A stretch of 64,000 nucleotides of DNA from Arcobacteraceae bacterium (lineage in GTDB: Bacteria; Campylobacterota; Campylobacteria; Campylobacterales; Arcobacteraceae). The stretch is from NCBI GenBank assembly GCA_021107755.1, contig JAIOSF010000009.1:20078-84077 (forward strand), in the 5' to 3' direction. The notes under the pieces were generated by a model, which searched no databases, was not told the DNA's origin, and was given only the letters and a program-made list of their open reading frames with translations. The translations under genes were made by a program, and so were the position numbers. Below, in pieces: positions 8,394 to 17,003 of this stretch; within the stretch, counting starts at the first letter, position 1; each line of letters begins with the position of its first letter.

Positions 8394-8479
8394 ACTTGTT
8401 AATGCTATAATTTTAAGCTTTACTATGCCAAGTGTTAACAAGTGGCTACTATAAATCAAGTTGGTAAGAAATTACCAAC
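8394..8479. repeat. Two inverted repeats in the 3' region shared by convergent genes
   Basis: ACTTGTTAA at 8394-8402 is perfectly complementary to TTAACAAGT at 8435-8443. A second, tighter hairpin follows at 8460-8479: GTTGGTAA, loop GAAA, TTACCAAC. Neither is followed by a strong T-run, so classic intrinsic termination is uncertain. The 201-bp gap 8372-8572 between the convergent autotransporter and PhoH genes holds no convincing gene. A 54-codon GTG frame at 8442-8606 overlaps the PhoH gene and is not supported. Confidence 0.45.
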
Positions 8480-8572
8480 ATCAACCAATCTACTTCTAAA
8501 GCCTCTATTAAATGGTAATTCTTTACTTGATCTAGTTGTAGATATAGTTATCTTAGATGATTTAATAGCAAA

Positions 8573-9970
8573 TTATCGTTTTGTAAAAATATCTTCTGCC
8601 CATTGAGTAATAGGCCCTCTCAATACTTTTTCTAAATTTATTGCAAAACTATTTACTAAATCTGTTTTATTTTTTGTTGATTTTAAAAGGGTAGTTAGTG
8701 CATTTGTGTATTTGTTTACATAGAAGTTATCTATTTGGTTGTTACTTCCTAAAATCACCACTTTACAACTACTATCAATTCTACTTAAAACCATCTGCAT
8801 AGTTTTGTTTGACATATTTTGTGCTTCATCTATGATTATAAATGCATTGGAAAGAGTTCTTCCTCTCATCTCCCCTACCCACATAGTTTGGATACTATAG
8901 TTATCCATCATATTTTGAACTCTTAAAACCACCTCTTGCTCATCAAGTTCTTCTACTGTTTTTTGTTTATTGTTAGATTTTTTCTTATGCTCACTTCGTA
9001 CCATATAATTTAAACTATCCACTAAAGGATGATTATAAATAGCAAACTTTTCTTCATATCCAGGGAGGTATCCTACATCCTCACCTTTGTCCAAAGATTC
9101 TATAGAGTTTCGTACATAAATGATTTTTTGGTATTGTTTTCTTCGTACCTTTTTTATAGCACCGCTGAGTGCTAAAAGTGTCTTTCCACTTCCTGCTTTT
9201 GCATCTACTATAATCACATTGTAGTATGTATTTAAAATCGCATTACTAAAAAATAGTTGCTCTTTATTTAGAGGTGTTATTATCTGATCTCTTATCTCAC
9301 CCTCATCTAAAACAGATACTTTACCATTGATAATATTAGCAAGTATCATCTGGTCTGAATCAATCACCTTAAAACAATACGAATAATTATACGAACTGTA
9401 GTTTGTATCAAAGTTTGTTATATCTGACTCTGGTAATTGCTCTAATTTATCAAATGGGATATCTATAGTTTTGACAAATTCATAGGTGAACTCATCACTA
9501 TCACCTCGTAGTGAATCCACATCAATGTCTAGTGAAATTGCTCTAGTTCTTGCCATTATATCTAGTGATAAAAACTTTGTTTTTTTGTATAAATCTTTTG
9601 CAAAAGCAGCTATCTCTAATATCTTTCTATCATTGTAAATATTAAGTTGAACATTTTTGCTGTTTGCTTCATAATCCTCTTTTGAGATGATTTGAATATG
9701 GGCATTTAACACACCTTCAATTACAACCGTAATTAAAGTATAGTTGTCAATATGTTTTTTGTCTTTAGTGATTCCTGTTTCTAAAACTCTTGCAAACTCT
9801 CTTGCTTGGAAGTTTATCTCATCAAAACCACTTTTTTTTGTATCTACCTCATCTAAAACAGTTTCTGGAATAATAATCAGATTTGTACTATTATCTGATA
9901 GTTTAAATAAATTTGCCGCGTCTTGTAAAATAATATTTGTATCTATCACATAATAATTATCATATTCCAT
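8573..9970 (-). CDS. PIN-PhoH family ATPase (PhoH2/YlaK-like)
   Basis: The product is 465 aa. An N-terminal PIN nuclease domain (about 5-155; YVIDTNIIL with Asp10, plus later acidic residues such as D149 and D152) is fused to a PhoH ATPase domain (about 230-465) with Walker A DAKAGSGKT (256-264) and Walker B AFIIIDEAQN (376-385). PhoH2 proteins of this layout are described as sequence-specific RNA helicase/RNases. AGGGGAAAA precedes the ATG. It is downstream of murC on the same strand with a 10-bp gap, so it is probably the last gene of that operon. Confidence 0.88.
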   Translation of the reverse strand: MEYDNYYVIDTNIILQDAANLFKLSDNSTNLIIIPETVLDEVDTKKSGFDEINFQAREFARVLETGITKDKKHIDNYTLITVVIEGVLNAHIQIISKEDYEANSKNVQLNIYNDRKILEIAAFAKDLYKKTKFLSLDIMARTRAISLDIDVDSLRGDSDEFTYEFVKTIDIPFDKLEQLPESDITNFDTNYSSYNYSYCFKVIDSDQMILANIINGKVSVLDEGEIRDQIITPLNKEQLFFSNAILNTYYNVIIVDAKAGSGKTLLALSGAIKKVRRKQYQKIIYVRNSIESLDKGEDVGYLPGYEEKFAIYNHPLVDSLNYMVRSEHKKKSNNKQKTVEELDEQEVVLRVQNMMDNYSIQTMWVGEMRGRTLSNAFIIIDEAQNMSNKTMQMVLSRIDSSCKVVILGSNNQIDNFYVNKYTNALTTLLKSTKNKTDLVNSFAINLEKVLRGPITQWAEDIFTKR

Positions 9971-9980
9971 ATATTTTCCC

Positions 9981-11279
9981 CTATTTTCCTCTAAGCTGAT
10001 ATGTTATATCACCAGCACCAACACCTACAACCATACCATTATCAATTGTATGAAAAACCTCTTCATCTTTTATTAATTCTATTTTTCCTGCTATTGTATG
10101 TACTTTGTCTGCTAATATTGTATTATACCCTTCAAACTCTTTTTCAAAGTCAATATCTTTTATCTCTTCAGCTACTGACCAGACTGGTAAGATTATAAGC
10201 TTATCACATCCTTTAAAGCAGGTTTTAAAATATTCTAAATTATCAATTGTACGACTATATTTATGAGGTTGCCATATTACAGTAGTAGTTGGAAGTTGTT
10301 TTTGATTTCTATAGAGCTTTACAGACTCTAAAGTTGCTATTATCTCTGTAGGATGATGAGCATAATCATCTATGAGTACAAAGTTTTCCGATTTTTGAAT
10401 AATATCAAATCGTTTTTTAATCCCTTTATATTTTGATAAGTTTGCTTTTATCTCTTCAATACTCATTGAAGTAGCCGCAGCTAAAATAGCACAAGAAGCA
10501 TCAATAGCTATATGTACACCAAATCCCCAAACCTCAAAAAACCCATAATCTTTTAAAGAAAACTTTGTATAAGGTTCATCATCTTTTAAAATAAACTCTA
10601 TATGATTTATATCTTTTGATGGATATAACTTGATTGCATACCCTTTATAGTTTTGTAAAAAAGGATCTTCTGCATTGATGACTCTTAGTTTTGCTATATC
10701 AATAAACTTCTCATAAGCAGCATAAAATCTTTTCTCATCATAATTATAGTATTCCATATGTTCAGGCTCTGTATTGATAACTATAGAACAATATGGATGT
10801 GATAAAATAAAGCTCTCATCACTCTCATCTGCTTCAAAGGCTAATACCTCATCAATATATCTAAAGTTTGAATCAAACTCTTTACTAATAGCTCCTATAA
10901 TTGCTGAGCTTTGTAAGATAGAACTCAAAATTGCTGTTGTTGTTGATTTTCCATGAGCAGCACACACACAATAGTTTGTAGTTTTTTGCATAATAATACT
11001 TAATGCATCTTTTCTCGGAAGTAACAAAAGCTCCTGTTTTTTAGCTTCTTGAATCTCAACATTATCATTTTGTACAGCAGCACTATAGATAACCAAATCT
11101 TGACCGTCGATTGAATCTTCAGATTGTGGAATAGTTACTTTTATCCCCTCTTTCTCTAGCTCTTGAGTGATTGGTGTAGATTTAACATCAGATCCACTTA
11201 CTTTATAGCCTCTATATTGTAAAAATCGTGCAAGTGCAGATAATCCAATCCCACCTATCCCTATAAAATGTACTCTCAT
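9981..11279 (-). CDS. murC: UDP-N-acetylmuramate--L-alanine ligase
   Basis: The product is 432 aa, near the short end for MurC. The N-terminal Rossmann motif GIGGIGLSALARFL binds UDP-MurNAc, the P-loop is CAAHGKSTTTAIL, and the C-terminal ligase domain contains DDYAHHPTEI, diagnostic of MurC. It adds the first residue, L-Ala, of the peptidoglycan stem peptide in the cytoplasm. The P-loop reads HGKST rather than the commoner HGKTT, a conservative change. The start ATG shares one base with the stop of the upstream gene (TAATG), so translation is coupled. Confidence 0.95.
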   Translation of the reverse strand: MRVHFIGIGGIGLSALARFLQYRGYKVSGSDVKSTPITQELEKEGIKVTIPQSEDSIDGQDLVIYSAAVQNDNVEIQEAKKQELLLLPRKDALSIIMQKTTNYCVCAAHGKSTTTAILSSILQSSAIIGAISKEFDSNFRYIDEVLAFEADESDESFILSHPYCSIVINTEPEHMEYYNYDEKRFYAAYEKFIDIAKLRVINAEDPFLQNYKGYAIKLYPSKDINHIEFILKDDEPYTKFSLKDYGFFEVWGFGVHIAIDASCAILAAATSMSIEEIKANLSKYKGIKKRFDIIQKSENFVLIDDYAHHPTEIIATLESVKLYRNQKQLPTTTVIWQPHKYSRTIDNLEYFKTCFKGCDKLIILPVWSVAEEIKDIDFEKEFEGYNTILADKVHTIAGKIELIKDEEVFHTIDNGMVVGVGAGDITYQLRGK

Positions 11280-11857
11280 TAGTTTAACAGATGCTTTAAT
11301 TGTTGGTATTGCTCATCTAGAAGTTTACTATTATTATTTAAATACTCTTCCACATCAAAATTAAACTCATGGATAAAATATCCATATTTTTCATTATCCA
11401 CTACATCTAGATGATGTACATCCTCTTCATAAAAAGCATCCATATCTTTGTTATTTGCACACGCAATTAGATGTATTTTCATAGCATCACTTAATTTCTT
11501 ATCTTCAATTATTTGTGTCAAAATAAAAAACAGTTCCCTTGCCCCATCAAAATTTAATACACTCCATTTTTCAACTGCATGTTCATAAAAACTTCGTATA
11601 AAATATATATCATCATTATCTAGACTAAGTTTTTTTGTATCTTTTAATCTCTCTTCAATAGAGTCAAATGCTACTTTTAGTATCTCTTGATATACATTGT
11701 GAATTCTTTGTTCATCAAGATCTAAAACAAGAAGTGTATCAAGAACTTCATATAGCCCAGCTATACTTTTTGTTTCTATCACTTCCTCCTCTTTCTCTTT
11801 TAAATAAGACAAAAACTCTGGATTAACTCTTGCTTCTTGTAACTCTTCTTGATTCAT
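11279..11857 (-). CDS. Conserved hypothetical protein coupled to murC
   Basis: A 192-aa acidic, soluble protein without signal peptide or membrane segment. It is rich in helical Glu/Leu patterns (EELQEARVNPEFLSYLKEKEEE near the start, LLDEQYQQLKHLL at the end). I do not recognise a domain. It lies between dapC and murC on the same strand and overlaps the murC start by one base, which argues that it is translated. A cell-wall or cytoplasmic housekeeping link is suggested only by position. Confidence 0.75.
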   Translation of the reverse strand: MNQEELQEARVNPEFLSYLKEKEEEVIETKSIAGLYEVLDTLLVLDLDEQRIHNVYQEILKVAFDSIEERLKDTKKLSLDNDDIYFIRSFYEHAVEKWSVLNFDGARELFFILTQIIEDKKLSDAMKIHLIACANNKDMDAFYEEDVHHLDVVDNEKYGYFIHEFNFDVEEYLNNNSKLLDEQYQQLKHLLN

Positions 11858-11872
11858 ATATTTCTATCCTCT

Positions 11873-13015
11873 TTATTGTACTTTATATAAAGTAATGAAC
11901 TCTTTTAATCTTGTTAGCACTTCTTTAGTTTTTTGTGGGCTTTCAACAAGTGCAATTCGCACAAAATTTTTCCCTATTCCATTTCGTCCAAGAAAACTTC
12001 CTGGTAATACTTTGATATTTTTAGCTTCATAAAGCTCTTTTGTAAATTTCAATTCATCTTCAACTTCAAGCCAAATATAAAAGGTGGCTTCTGGTGCACT
12101 AATACCTAATATATCACTTGCAATTTCAAAATTTTCTTTATAAAGCTTTCGAAATTCTTCCACATGTTTTTCATCGTTCCAAGCAACTGTGGCAGTTTTT
12201 TGTAATGGTAAAGGTAATGCACATCCTACATAAGTTCTATATTTCATATACTCTTGTAATATCTCTTTATCCCCTGCTATAAAACCACTTCTAAGCCCTG
12301 GTGCACTACTTCTTTTAGAGATAGAGTTTAGTACTAAACAGTTTTTAAAACTATTGTTACCAACCATTTTACACGCTTCTAATAGCGACAAGGGTTTATT
12401 CGTCTCATCAAAATACAATTCGCTATAACATTCATCATTTATAAGTATAAAATCATATTCTAAGGCTCTATTTACCCATTTTGATAATTCTTCACTTGTT
12501 ATTGTTGCACTTGTCGGATTATTAGGATAATTTAAAATAACTAAATCACAACTTTTTAGCTCATCATCTGTAAGATCTACTAAAAAGTTATTCTCTTTTG
12601 TCATATCCATATGAATTACATTTGCTACACTTGCAATCGCTGCACCTTCATATATCTGATAAAAAGGATTTGGGAAAGCGATAGTTGGATTTTCCTTATC
12701 AAATAGTGCAAACTGAGGGAAGTTAAATAAAACTTCTCTTGTACCAAAAGTTGGGATAATCTCATCATAAGATAAATCTACATTAAATCGTTTTGATACA
12801 AAGTTTATCATTGCATCTTTTAGATACTCTTCCCCTGCACTTTTAGGGTATTTATTTAATAAACTAGCACTATTTGAGAGTTCATCTTGTATAAATTGTG
12901 GTGTAGCAAACTGTGGTTCTCCAATAGTTAAACTACTTGGTTCATATTTCTCATTTCCCTTTGAGTTCTCAAGCAATTGTGCTAATCTTTCAAAAGGGTA
13001 TTGTTCAAATTGCAT
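11873..13015 (-). CDS. dapC: Succinyldiaminopimelate transaminase (class I/II aminotransferase)
   Basis: The product is 380 aa, a PLP fold-type I aminotransferase. The Schiff-base lysine lies in LNSISKRSSAPGLRSGF, the substrate/PLP loop is NYPNNPTSAT, and the C-terminal arginine region is NFVRIALV. The family branch matches proteins annotated as DapC in Campylobacterota, which transaminate N-succinyl-2-amino-6-ketopimelate in lysine/diaminopimelate synthesis. Its position just before the hypothetical gene and murC fits a cell-wall precursor operon. Substrate specificity is by homology; another class I aminotransferase of this fold is at 60515-61753. Confidence 0.85.
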   Translation of the reverse strand: MQFEQYPFERLAQLLENSKGNEKYEPSSLTIGEPQFATPQFIQDELSNSASLLNKYPKSAGEEYLKDAMINFVSKRFNVDLSYDEIIPTFGTREVLFNFPQFALFDKENPTIAFPNPFYQIYEGAAIASVANVIHMDMTKENNFLVDLTDDELKSCDLVILNYPNNPTSATITSEELSKWVNRALEYDFILINDECYSELYFDETNKPLSLLEACKMVGNNSFKNCLVLNSISKRSSAPGLRSGFIAGDKEILQEYMKYRTYVGCALPLPLQKTATVAWNDEKHVEEFRKLYKENFEIASDILGISAPEATFYIWLEVEDELKFTKELYEAKNIKVLPGSFLGRNGIGKNFVRIALVESPQKTKEVLTRLKEFITLYKVQ

Positions 13016-13060
13016 ATTTGATTGACCTTGTCTTTAGTATTATGGAGTGATTATATCAAA

Positions 13061-13669
13061 TTATTGCTTATGTATATAACCTGTGTTTGGCTCTATAATT
13101 ATTGTACTGAAATTATTATTGCTATCAGTTAATTTTATACTACAAGGTTGTGTTATAGATTCTATATTTGTCCCTAGTTGTGAATAGATTTTTCCATCTT
13201 TCCCAAAACTTATTTGACCTATTGTTGCTGTGGTATTACAACTAATATCTACATCTACGATACCATATTTTTTTGTCAATAATATATCTGGAGATTCATT
13301 ATTATTGGGGATACAATCATAGCCACTATAAAGATATTTATTATTCAAAGGGTCTTTGAGTGTCTCCTCTTTTTTAAAGTGTGCGGTACCTCCACTTTCA
13401 TCACTATAGACTACAAAGTAGAGTCCATCCTCTTCATTGGAACAGTTTTGAAACTTTAATGTCCATCTTTTCTTCTCCCATTCATTGTCATCAATACTAT
13501 ATTTATTATCTATCATAGCTGTATATCTTGTATAGTTAAGATATATTAGAATTTTATCAGTTGCTAGTTCTAGTTTAGATATAGATAGTTTTGGCAGAGA
13601 CACTACAATAACAACTGCAATGAGTGATATTACAAGAATAATTTCAAGAAGTGAAAAACTTTTTTTCAT
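13061..13669 (-). CDS. Type II secretion / type IV pilus-like pseudopilin
   Basis: The product is 202 aa with a short leader MKKS followed by FSLLEIILVISLIAVV, a class III prepilin signal with the conserved Glu at +5 and an N-terminal hydrophobic helix. The rest is a secreted-side domain with four or more cysteines (NCSN, YDCIP, ISCN, QPCSI), so disulfides are plausible. It would be processed by a prepilin peptidase and assembled in an inner-membrane pseudopilus. No other secretion genes are adjacent. It lies between the acl terminator and dapC, so its partners are elsewhere. Confidence 0.82.
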   Translation of the reverse strand: MKKSFSLLEIILVISLIAVVIVVSLPKLSISKLELATDKILIYLNYTRYTAMIDNKYSIDDNEWEKKRWTLKFQNCSNEEDGLYFVVYSDESGGTAHFKKEETLKDPLNNKYLYSGYDCIPNNNESPDILLTKKYGIVDVDISCNTTATIGQISFGKDGKIYSQLGTNIESITQPCSIKLTDSNNNFSTIIIEPNTGYIHKQ

Positions 13670-13674
13670 ATAAA

Positions 13675-13704
13675 AAAAGCCACCTCAATCTTGAGATGGC
13701 TTTT
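13675..13704 (-). terminator. Intrinsic terminator of the aclB-aclA operon
   Basis: The stem AAAAGCCACCTCAA / TTGAGATGGCTTTT has one mismatch and a short loop. On the minus strand it is followed by a run of Ts, just downstream of the aclA stop codon (13724). It separates acl from the pseudopilin gene. Confidence 0.85.
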
Positions 13705-13723
13705 GTGTTTTTTTAACAACTTA

Positions 13724-15538
13724 TTAAAGCTCTGGAGCTTTTTTAACATCATAAAGGATGTCAGTCATTGGATGTCTATACATAGGCATAGCAAGTCGTT
13801 TTTCATCAAGGATATGACCAATAAACCCTATACTTCTTCCAAGAATAAAGAATGCATTTAAAGCACCTGCTTCAATAAATACATCAATCTCATCATCTTC
13901 ATACCCTAATGCTCTCCACATATCAATCATTAAAATACCAATTGTACCATCAACATTAAGAATTAAATTCTCTTTTTTAGATGTTGTTAATTGCTCAACT
14001 GTTAATGCATAATCAAGTAGTGGCGTACTTGGAAAATTTTCTTTAGCAAATTTTTTAAGACCTTCAACTCTTAAATCTGGATTTTTAAGAGACTTAATTC
14101 TATGCCCGATACCAGGGATTGGAACACCTTGGCTTTTCATATATCCTAAAAACTCTGCAGGAGTCATATCATTGTCACCTGCATGTTTAAAGTATTTAGC
14201 AGCACCATCAATAGCTCCACCAAATCTTGGACCAATTGTAAGTAAACCAGCAATTAGTGAAGATATTACATCTTTACCAGCTCTTGCAGTTACTTTTGCA
14301 TTATGTGCTCCACTTACTGCTGGACCATGATCTGCAACTGTTTTAAGTACTGTTTCTAAGAAATCAACAGCCCATCTTGGGTATCTTTTTTTGAACCAAA
14401 GAATTGACATTACATCTCCAACTGTAAATCCAGTATCTGGAGTTGCAACTGAACTAATAGGATAACCACAATAGTGAGCTTCTTCACCTCTATCATCAGA
14501 GATAGTACAAATAAACTCTTTTGCTTTTCTAACACTTGGACATACATTCATCTCAGGTTCAGCAATCTCACCGATTGTACCTTCAGATTTTAGTTTACCA
14601 TAAACTTCTGCAATTGTATCTGGTAAGTCATTGAATGAATCTGGTACAAATATACCAGCTTCTGCCATAGCTTTATTTTTAGCTGCTGCTGTTTCAGCTT
14701 CTGCATTTGCAGAAGCTCCAGCATGACCAAATTGAACACCTGTTGAGAAGTGTTTAGCAATAGTACCTATACACCATGCAATAACTGGCTTTGTAATTTG
14801 ACCATTCTTAACTGCTTCTATAATCTTATACTCTTCAGTTCCACCAACTTCACCTAAAAGTACCATATATTTTACATCTGGATTTTTTTCCATTCTAAGC
14901 ATATTATCAATAAATACAGATCCAACAAATCTATCTCCACCAATAGCAACACCCTCTGCAATACCATCAGCATTTATAGAGATAATATTTGATAACTCAT
15001 TAAATAATCCACCTGATCTTGTTACAAGTCCACATGAACCACATCTGTGTAGTTTAGAGTTAACAATATTTTCAATTGTACCACCAACATTTGCAATTTT
15101 AAATGCACCTGGACTAATTCCACCAACAGTTGCAGGTCCAATAACGATTACATCTTTATCTCTTGCTGCTTGATTCATTTTTCTAGCTAATCTTTCTGGT
15201 ATACCTTCTGCTGTTACCATGATTGAACTAAATCCACCAATCTCTAATGCTTCCATTGTAACATCATATGCTGTTCTAAATGATGCAAAGTTTAATAATA
15301 CATCTGCTTGAGGTTGTGCCTCTTTAGCATCTTTAGTATTCTTATATAATGGAATCATAATCTCATCTGGTCCATAGAAAAACTTATCAAATTTTCCAGA
15401 ACTTGTTGGAGCTACGATAGCTGCAACTGATGGTGTTTCTCTTTTGATTGTATAATCATAATCCAACATTCGCTGAATTGCTGATTTATTATTATTCCAA
15501 AAAATTGCTTGTGTATCTTTAGTATATAATTGTGCCAT
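13724..15538 (-). CDS. aclA: ATP-citrate lyase, large (alpha) subunit
   Basis: The product is 604 aa, the normal length for the AclA subunit of two-subunit enzymes. The N-terminal half is a succinyl-CoA-synthetase-like CoA-binding and ligase region with the phospho-histidine loop VQFGHAGASANAEAE (about residues 270-284). The C-terminal third (about 360-604) is a citrate-synthase-like lyase domain with GIGHRIKSLKNPD and SIGFIGHILDEKR. With AclB it cleaves citrate with ATP and CoA to acetyl-CoA and oxaloacetate, the step that lets the TCA cycle run in reverse for CO2 fixation. It starts 9 bp after aclB with ribosome site GGGAG and ends at an intrinsic terminator. All key residues appear present. 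Confidence 0.96.
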   Translation of the reverse strand: MAQLYTKDTQAIFWNNNKSAIQRMLDYDYTIKRETPSVAAIVAPTSSGKFDKFFYGPDEIMIPLYKNTKDAKEAQPQADVLLNFASFRTAYDVTMEALEIGGFSSIMVTAEGIPERLARKMNQAARDKDVIVIGPATVGGISPGAFKIANVGGTIENIVNSKLHRCGSCGLVTRSGGLFNELSNIISINADGIAEGVAIGGDRFVGSVFIDNMLRMEKNPDVKYMVLLGEVGGTEEYKIIEAVKNGQITKPVIAWCIGTIAKHFSTGVQFGHAGASANAEAETAAAKNKAMAEAGIFVPDSFNDLPDTIAEVYGKLKSEGTIGEIAEPEMNVCPSVRKAKEFICTISDDRGEEAHYCGYPISSVATPDTGFTVGDVMSILWFKKRYPRWAVDFLETVLKTVADHGPAVSGAHNAKVTARAGKDVISSLIAGLLTIGPRFGGAIDGAAKYFKHAGDNDMTPAEFLGYMKSQGVPIPGIGHRIKSLKNPDLRVEGLKKFAKENFPSTPLLDYALTVEQLTTSKKENLILNVDGTIGILMIDMWRALGYEDDEIDVFIEAGALNAFFILGRSIGFIGHILDEKRLAMPMYRHPMTDILYDVKKAPEL

Positions 15539-15547
15539 TGTTACTCC

Positions 15548-16879
15548 CTACTTCTCTAATGCCATTCTAACAATATCTGTTACATGTGTCTCAGGTCCAT
15601 ATACTTCTATGTATAAACCTAATCTATCTGCTGCTTCTTTGATATCTTTAAGACCTTTTTCATAGTTTGGTCCACCTCTTCTTACATAAATCTTTGTATT
15701 ATGTGCTTTCATTTTTTCTGCATTTGATTCAAATGATTGGATAATTCCTGTAAATGTTTTTGCAACATCTGTAAAGTTTGCAATCGCACCACCTATGATT
15801 AAAATTTTATCTTTACCTTTTGGATCCTTATGTCTTGTCATAAGATCAATTACTGTATCTGCATAAAATTTTGTCTCACCTGTTGTAGGACCACCTGAAT
15901 ACTCACCATAGTTTGCAAGATCTTTTACACTTCCACCATTTGCTTCTGCAAAGTCTGCGATGGTATCTGCATATACAACTGATGCTCCACCACCTGCTAC
16001 CATTGTCCAAATTCTTCCCATTGGGTTAAGTACAGTTAATTTTAGTGATGCTCCTGATTTACTATCTGCATCTGCAATTGCTTTCTCTTCTGGTGATTGA
16101 TCTTCCATACCAAAAGCTGTTGGGTATTCAATATCTCCCCATGTATCAGCCATCATAAATCCTGCTGTATCATCAAGTCTTGCTACTAAATCTAAAATAG
16201 CCATATCATTATTTTCAAGCATAACAATTGGATTTATCTCTAAATATGCAAAGTTCATATCTCTATAAAATTTAAAAAACTGAATTGCAAATGAAGCAAA
16301 TTTTTCTCTATCTTTTGCAGGAATATCTTTTGGGATATTTGCTTTTACTGCATGTTCCATATCAGCATCACTCATAGTTATAGGGATAGCTACTTCATTA
16401 ACTTTCTCATCCCAACCCTCTTCAACTTCCATTCCACCTTCAGCTGACATATAAAGGACATCATCTTCACCAACTGTTGTTGCAGAGATATAATATTCTT
16501 GCTCTTGTGAATGAGGAGTAAATGGTTCAACAATAAAGTGTGTTAACATTCCATGTTGACCAGATAATAATGTTGTATTATGTGACATCTTTTCATCTAT
16601 CCACTTTGCAGCTTCCTCTAAAGTAACATCACCTGGTTTATTTGTTTTAAATAAAACAAGATCATTTTTCCCTCTTTTACCAAATAACATATCTGGTTTT
16701 GCTACAAGTGGTTCTTGCTTTAACCATTCAAATCCATGTTGTTTAGAGATCTCAAGTAGTTCTTTTCCACTTGTTACTAATACAGATTTAAAACCATAGT
16801 GAAATCCACTAAAATAATTTTCCCATTGTTTCGAAAACAATGCTTTTCCATCATATTCTCGTATTGCTTTTTGTGCCAT
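15548..16879 (-). CDS. aclB: ATP-citrate lyase, small (beta) subunit
   Basis: The product is 443 aa, an ATP-grasp protein homologous to the N-terminal part of eukaryotic ACLY and to succinyl-CoA synthetase beta subunits. Visible features are the nucleotide-binding N-terminal region (about 1-245; FAYLEINPIVML near 230) and the glycine-rich MVAGGGASVVYADT stretch (about 290-303) leading into the citrate-binding domain with GGPTTGETKFYADT. It is the first gene of aclBA, the usual Campylobacterota order, with a strong AAGGGGAAAG ribosome site. Repeated AGTAACACT elements lie in the upstream region. Its presence implies a reductive TCA cycle, although the other key enzymes are not in this window. 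Confidence 0.95.
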   Translation of the reverse strand: MAQKAIREYDGKALFSKQWENYFSGFHYGFKSVLVTSGKELLEISKQHGFEWLKQEPLVAKPDMLFGKRGKNDLVLFKTNKPGDVTLEEAAKWIDEKMSHNTTLLSGQHGMLTHFIVEPFTPHSQEQEYYISATTVGEDDVLYMSAEGGMEVEEGWDEKVNEVAIPITMSDADMEHAVKANIPKDIPAKDREKFASFAIQFFKFYRDMNFAYLEINPIVMLENNDMAILDLVARLDDTAGFMMADTWGDIEYPTAFGMEDQSPEEKAIADADSKSGASLKLTVLNPMGRIWTMVAGGGASVVYADTIADFAEANGGSVKDLANYGEYSGGPTTGETKFYADTVIDLMTRHKDPKGKDKILIIGGAIANFTDVAKTFTGIIQSFESNAEKMKAHNTKIYVRRGGPNYEKGLKDIKEAADRLGLYIEVYGPETHVTDIVRMALEK

Positions 16880-16943
16880 ACTTTCCCCTTATAAGAATTT
16901 TTATTTTATAATCTTATCTAGTGAATAATAAAAGTTAGCAAAA

Positions 16944-16994
16944 AGTAACACTTTTATTGTTTTCAACTAAATTAGTGTTTAGTTTAGTAACACT
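16944..16994. promoter_or_regulatory. Repeated AGTAACACT motif upstream of aclB
   Basis: AGTAACACT occurs at 16944-16952 and 16986-16994, and the inverted version AGTGTTTAG lies at 16974-16982. The pair TAGTGTT / AACACTA around 16973-16995 forms an inverted repeat. A possible -10 (TATAAA) for aclB lies nearer the gene on the minus strand. This looks like an operator for a dimeric regulator, but no regulator can be named. Confidence 0.4.
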
Positions 16995-17003
16995 ATTCTT
17001 TTA

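Noticed and set aside
8442..8606. GTG open frame of 54 codons in the convergent gap
   Set aside because: Overlaps the PhoH gene, no ribosome site, contains the hairpins; no recognisable domain.
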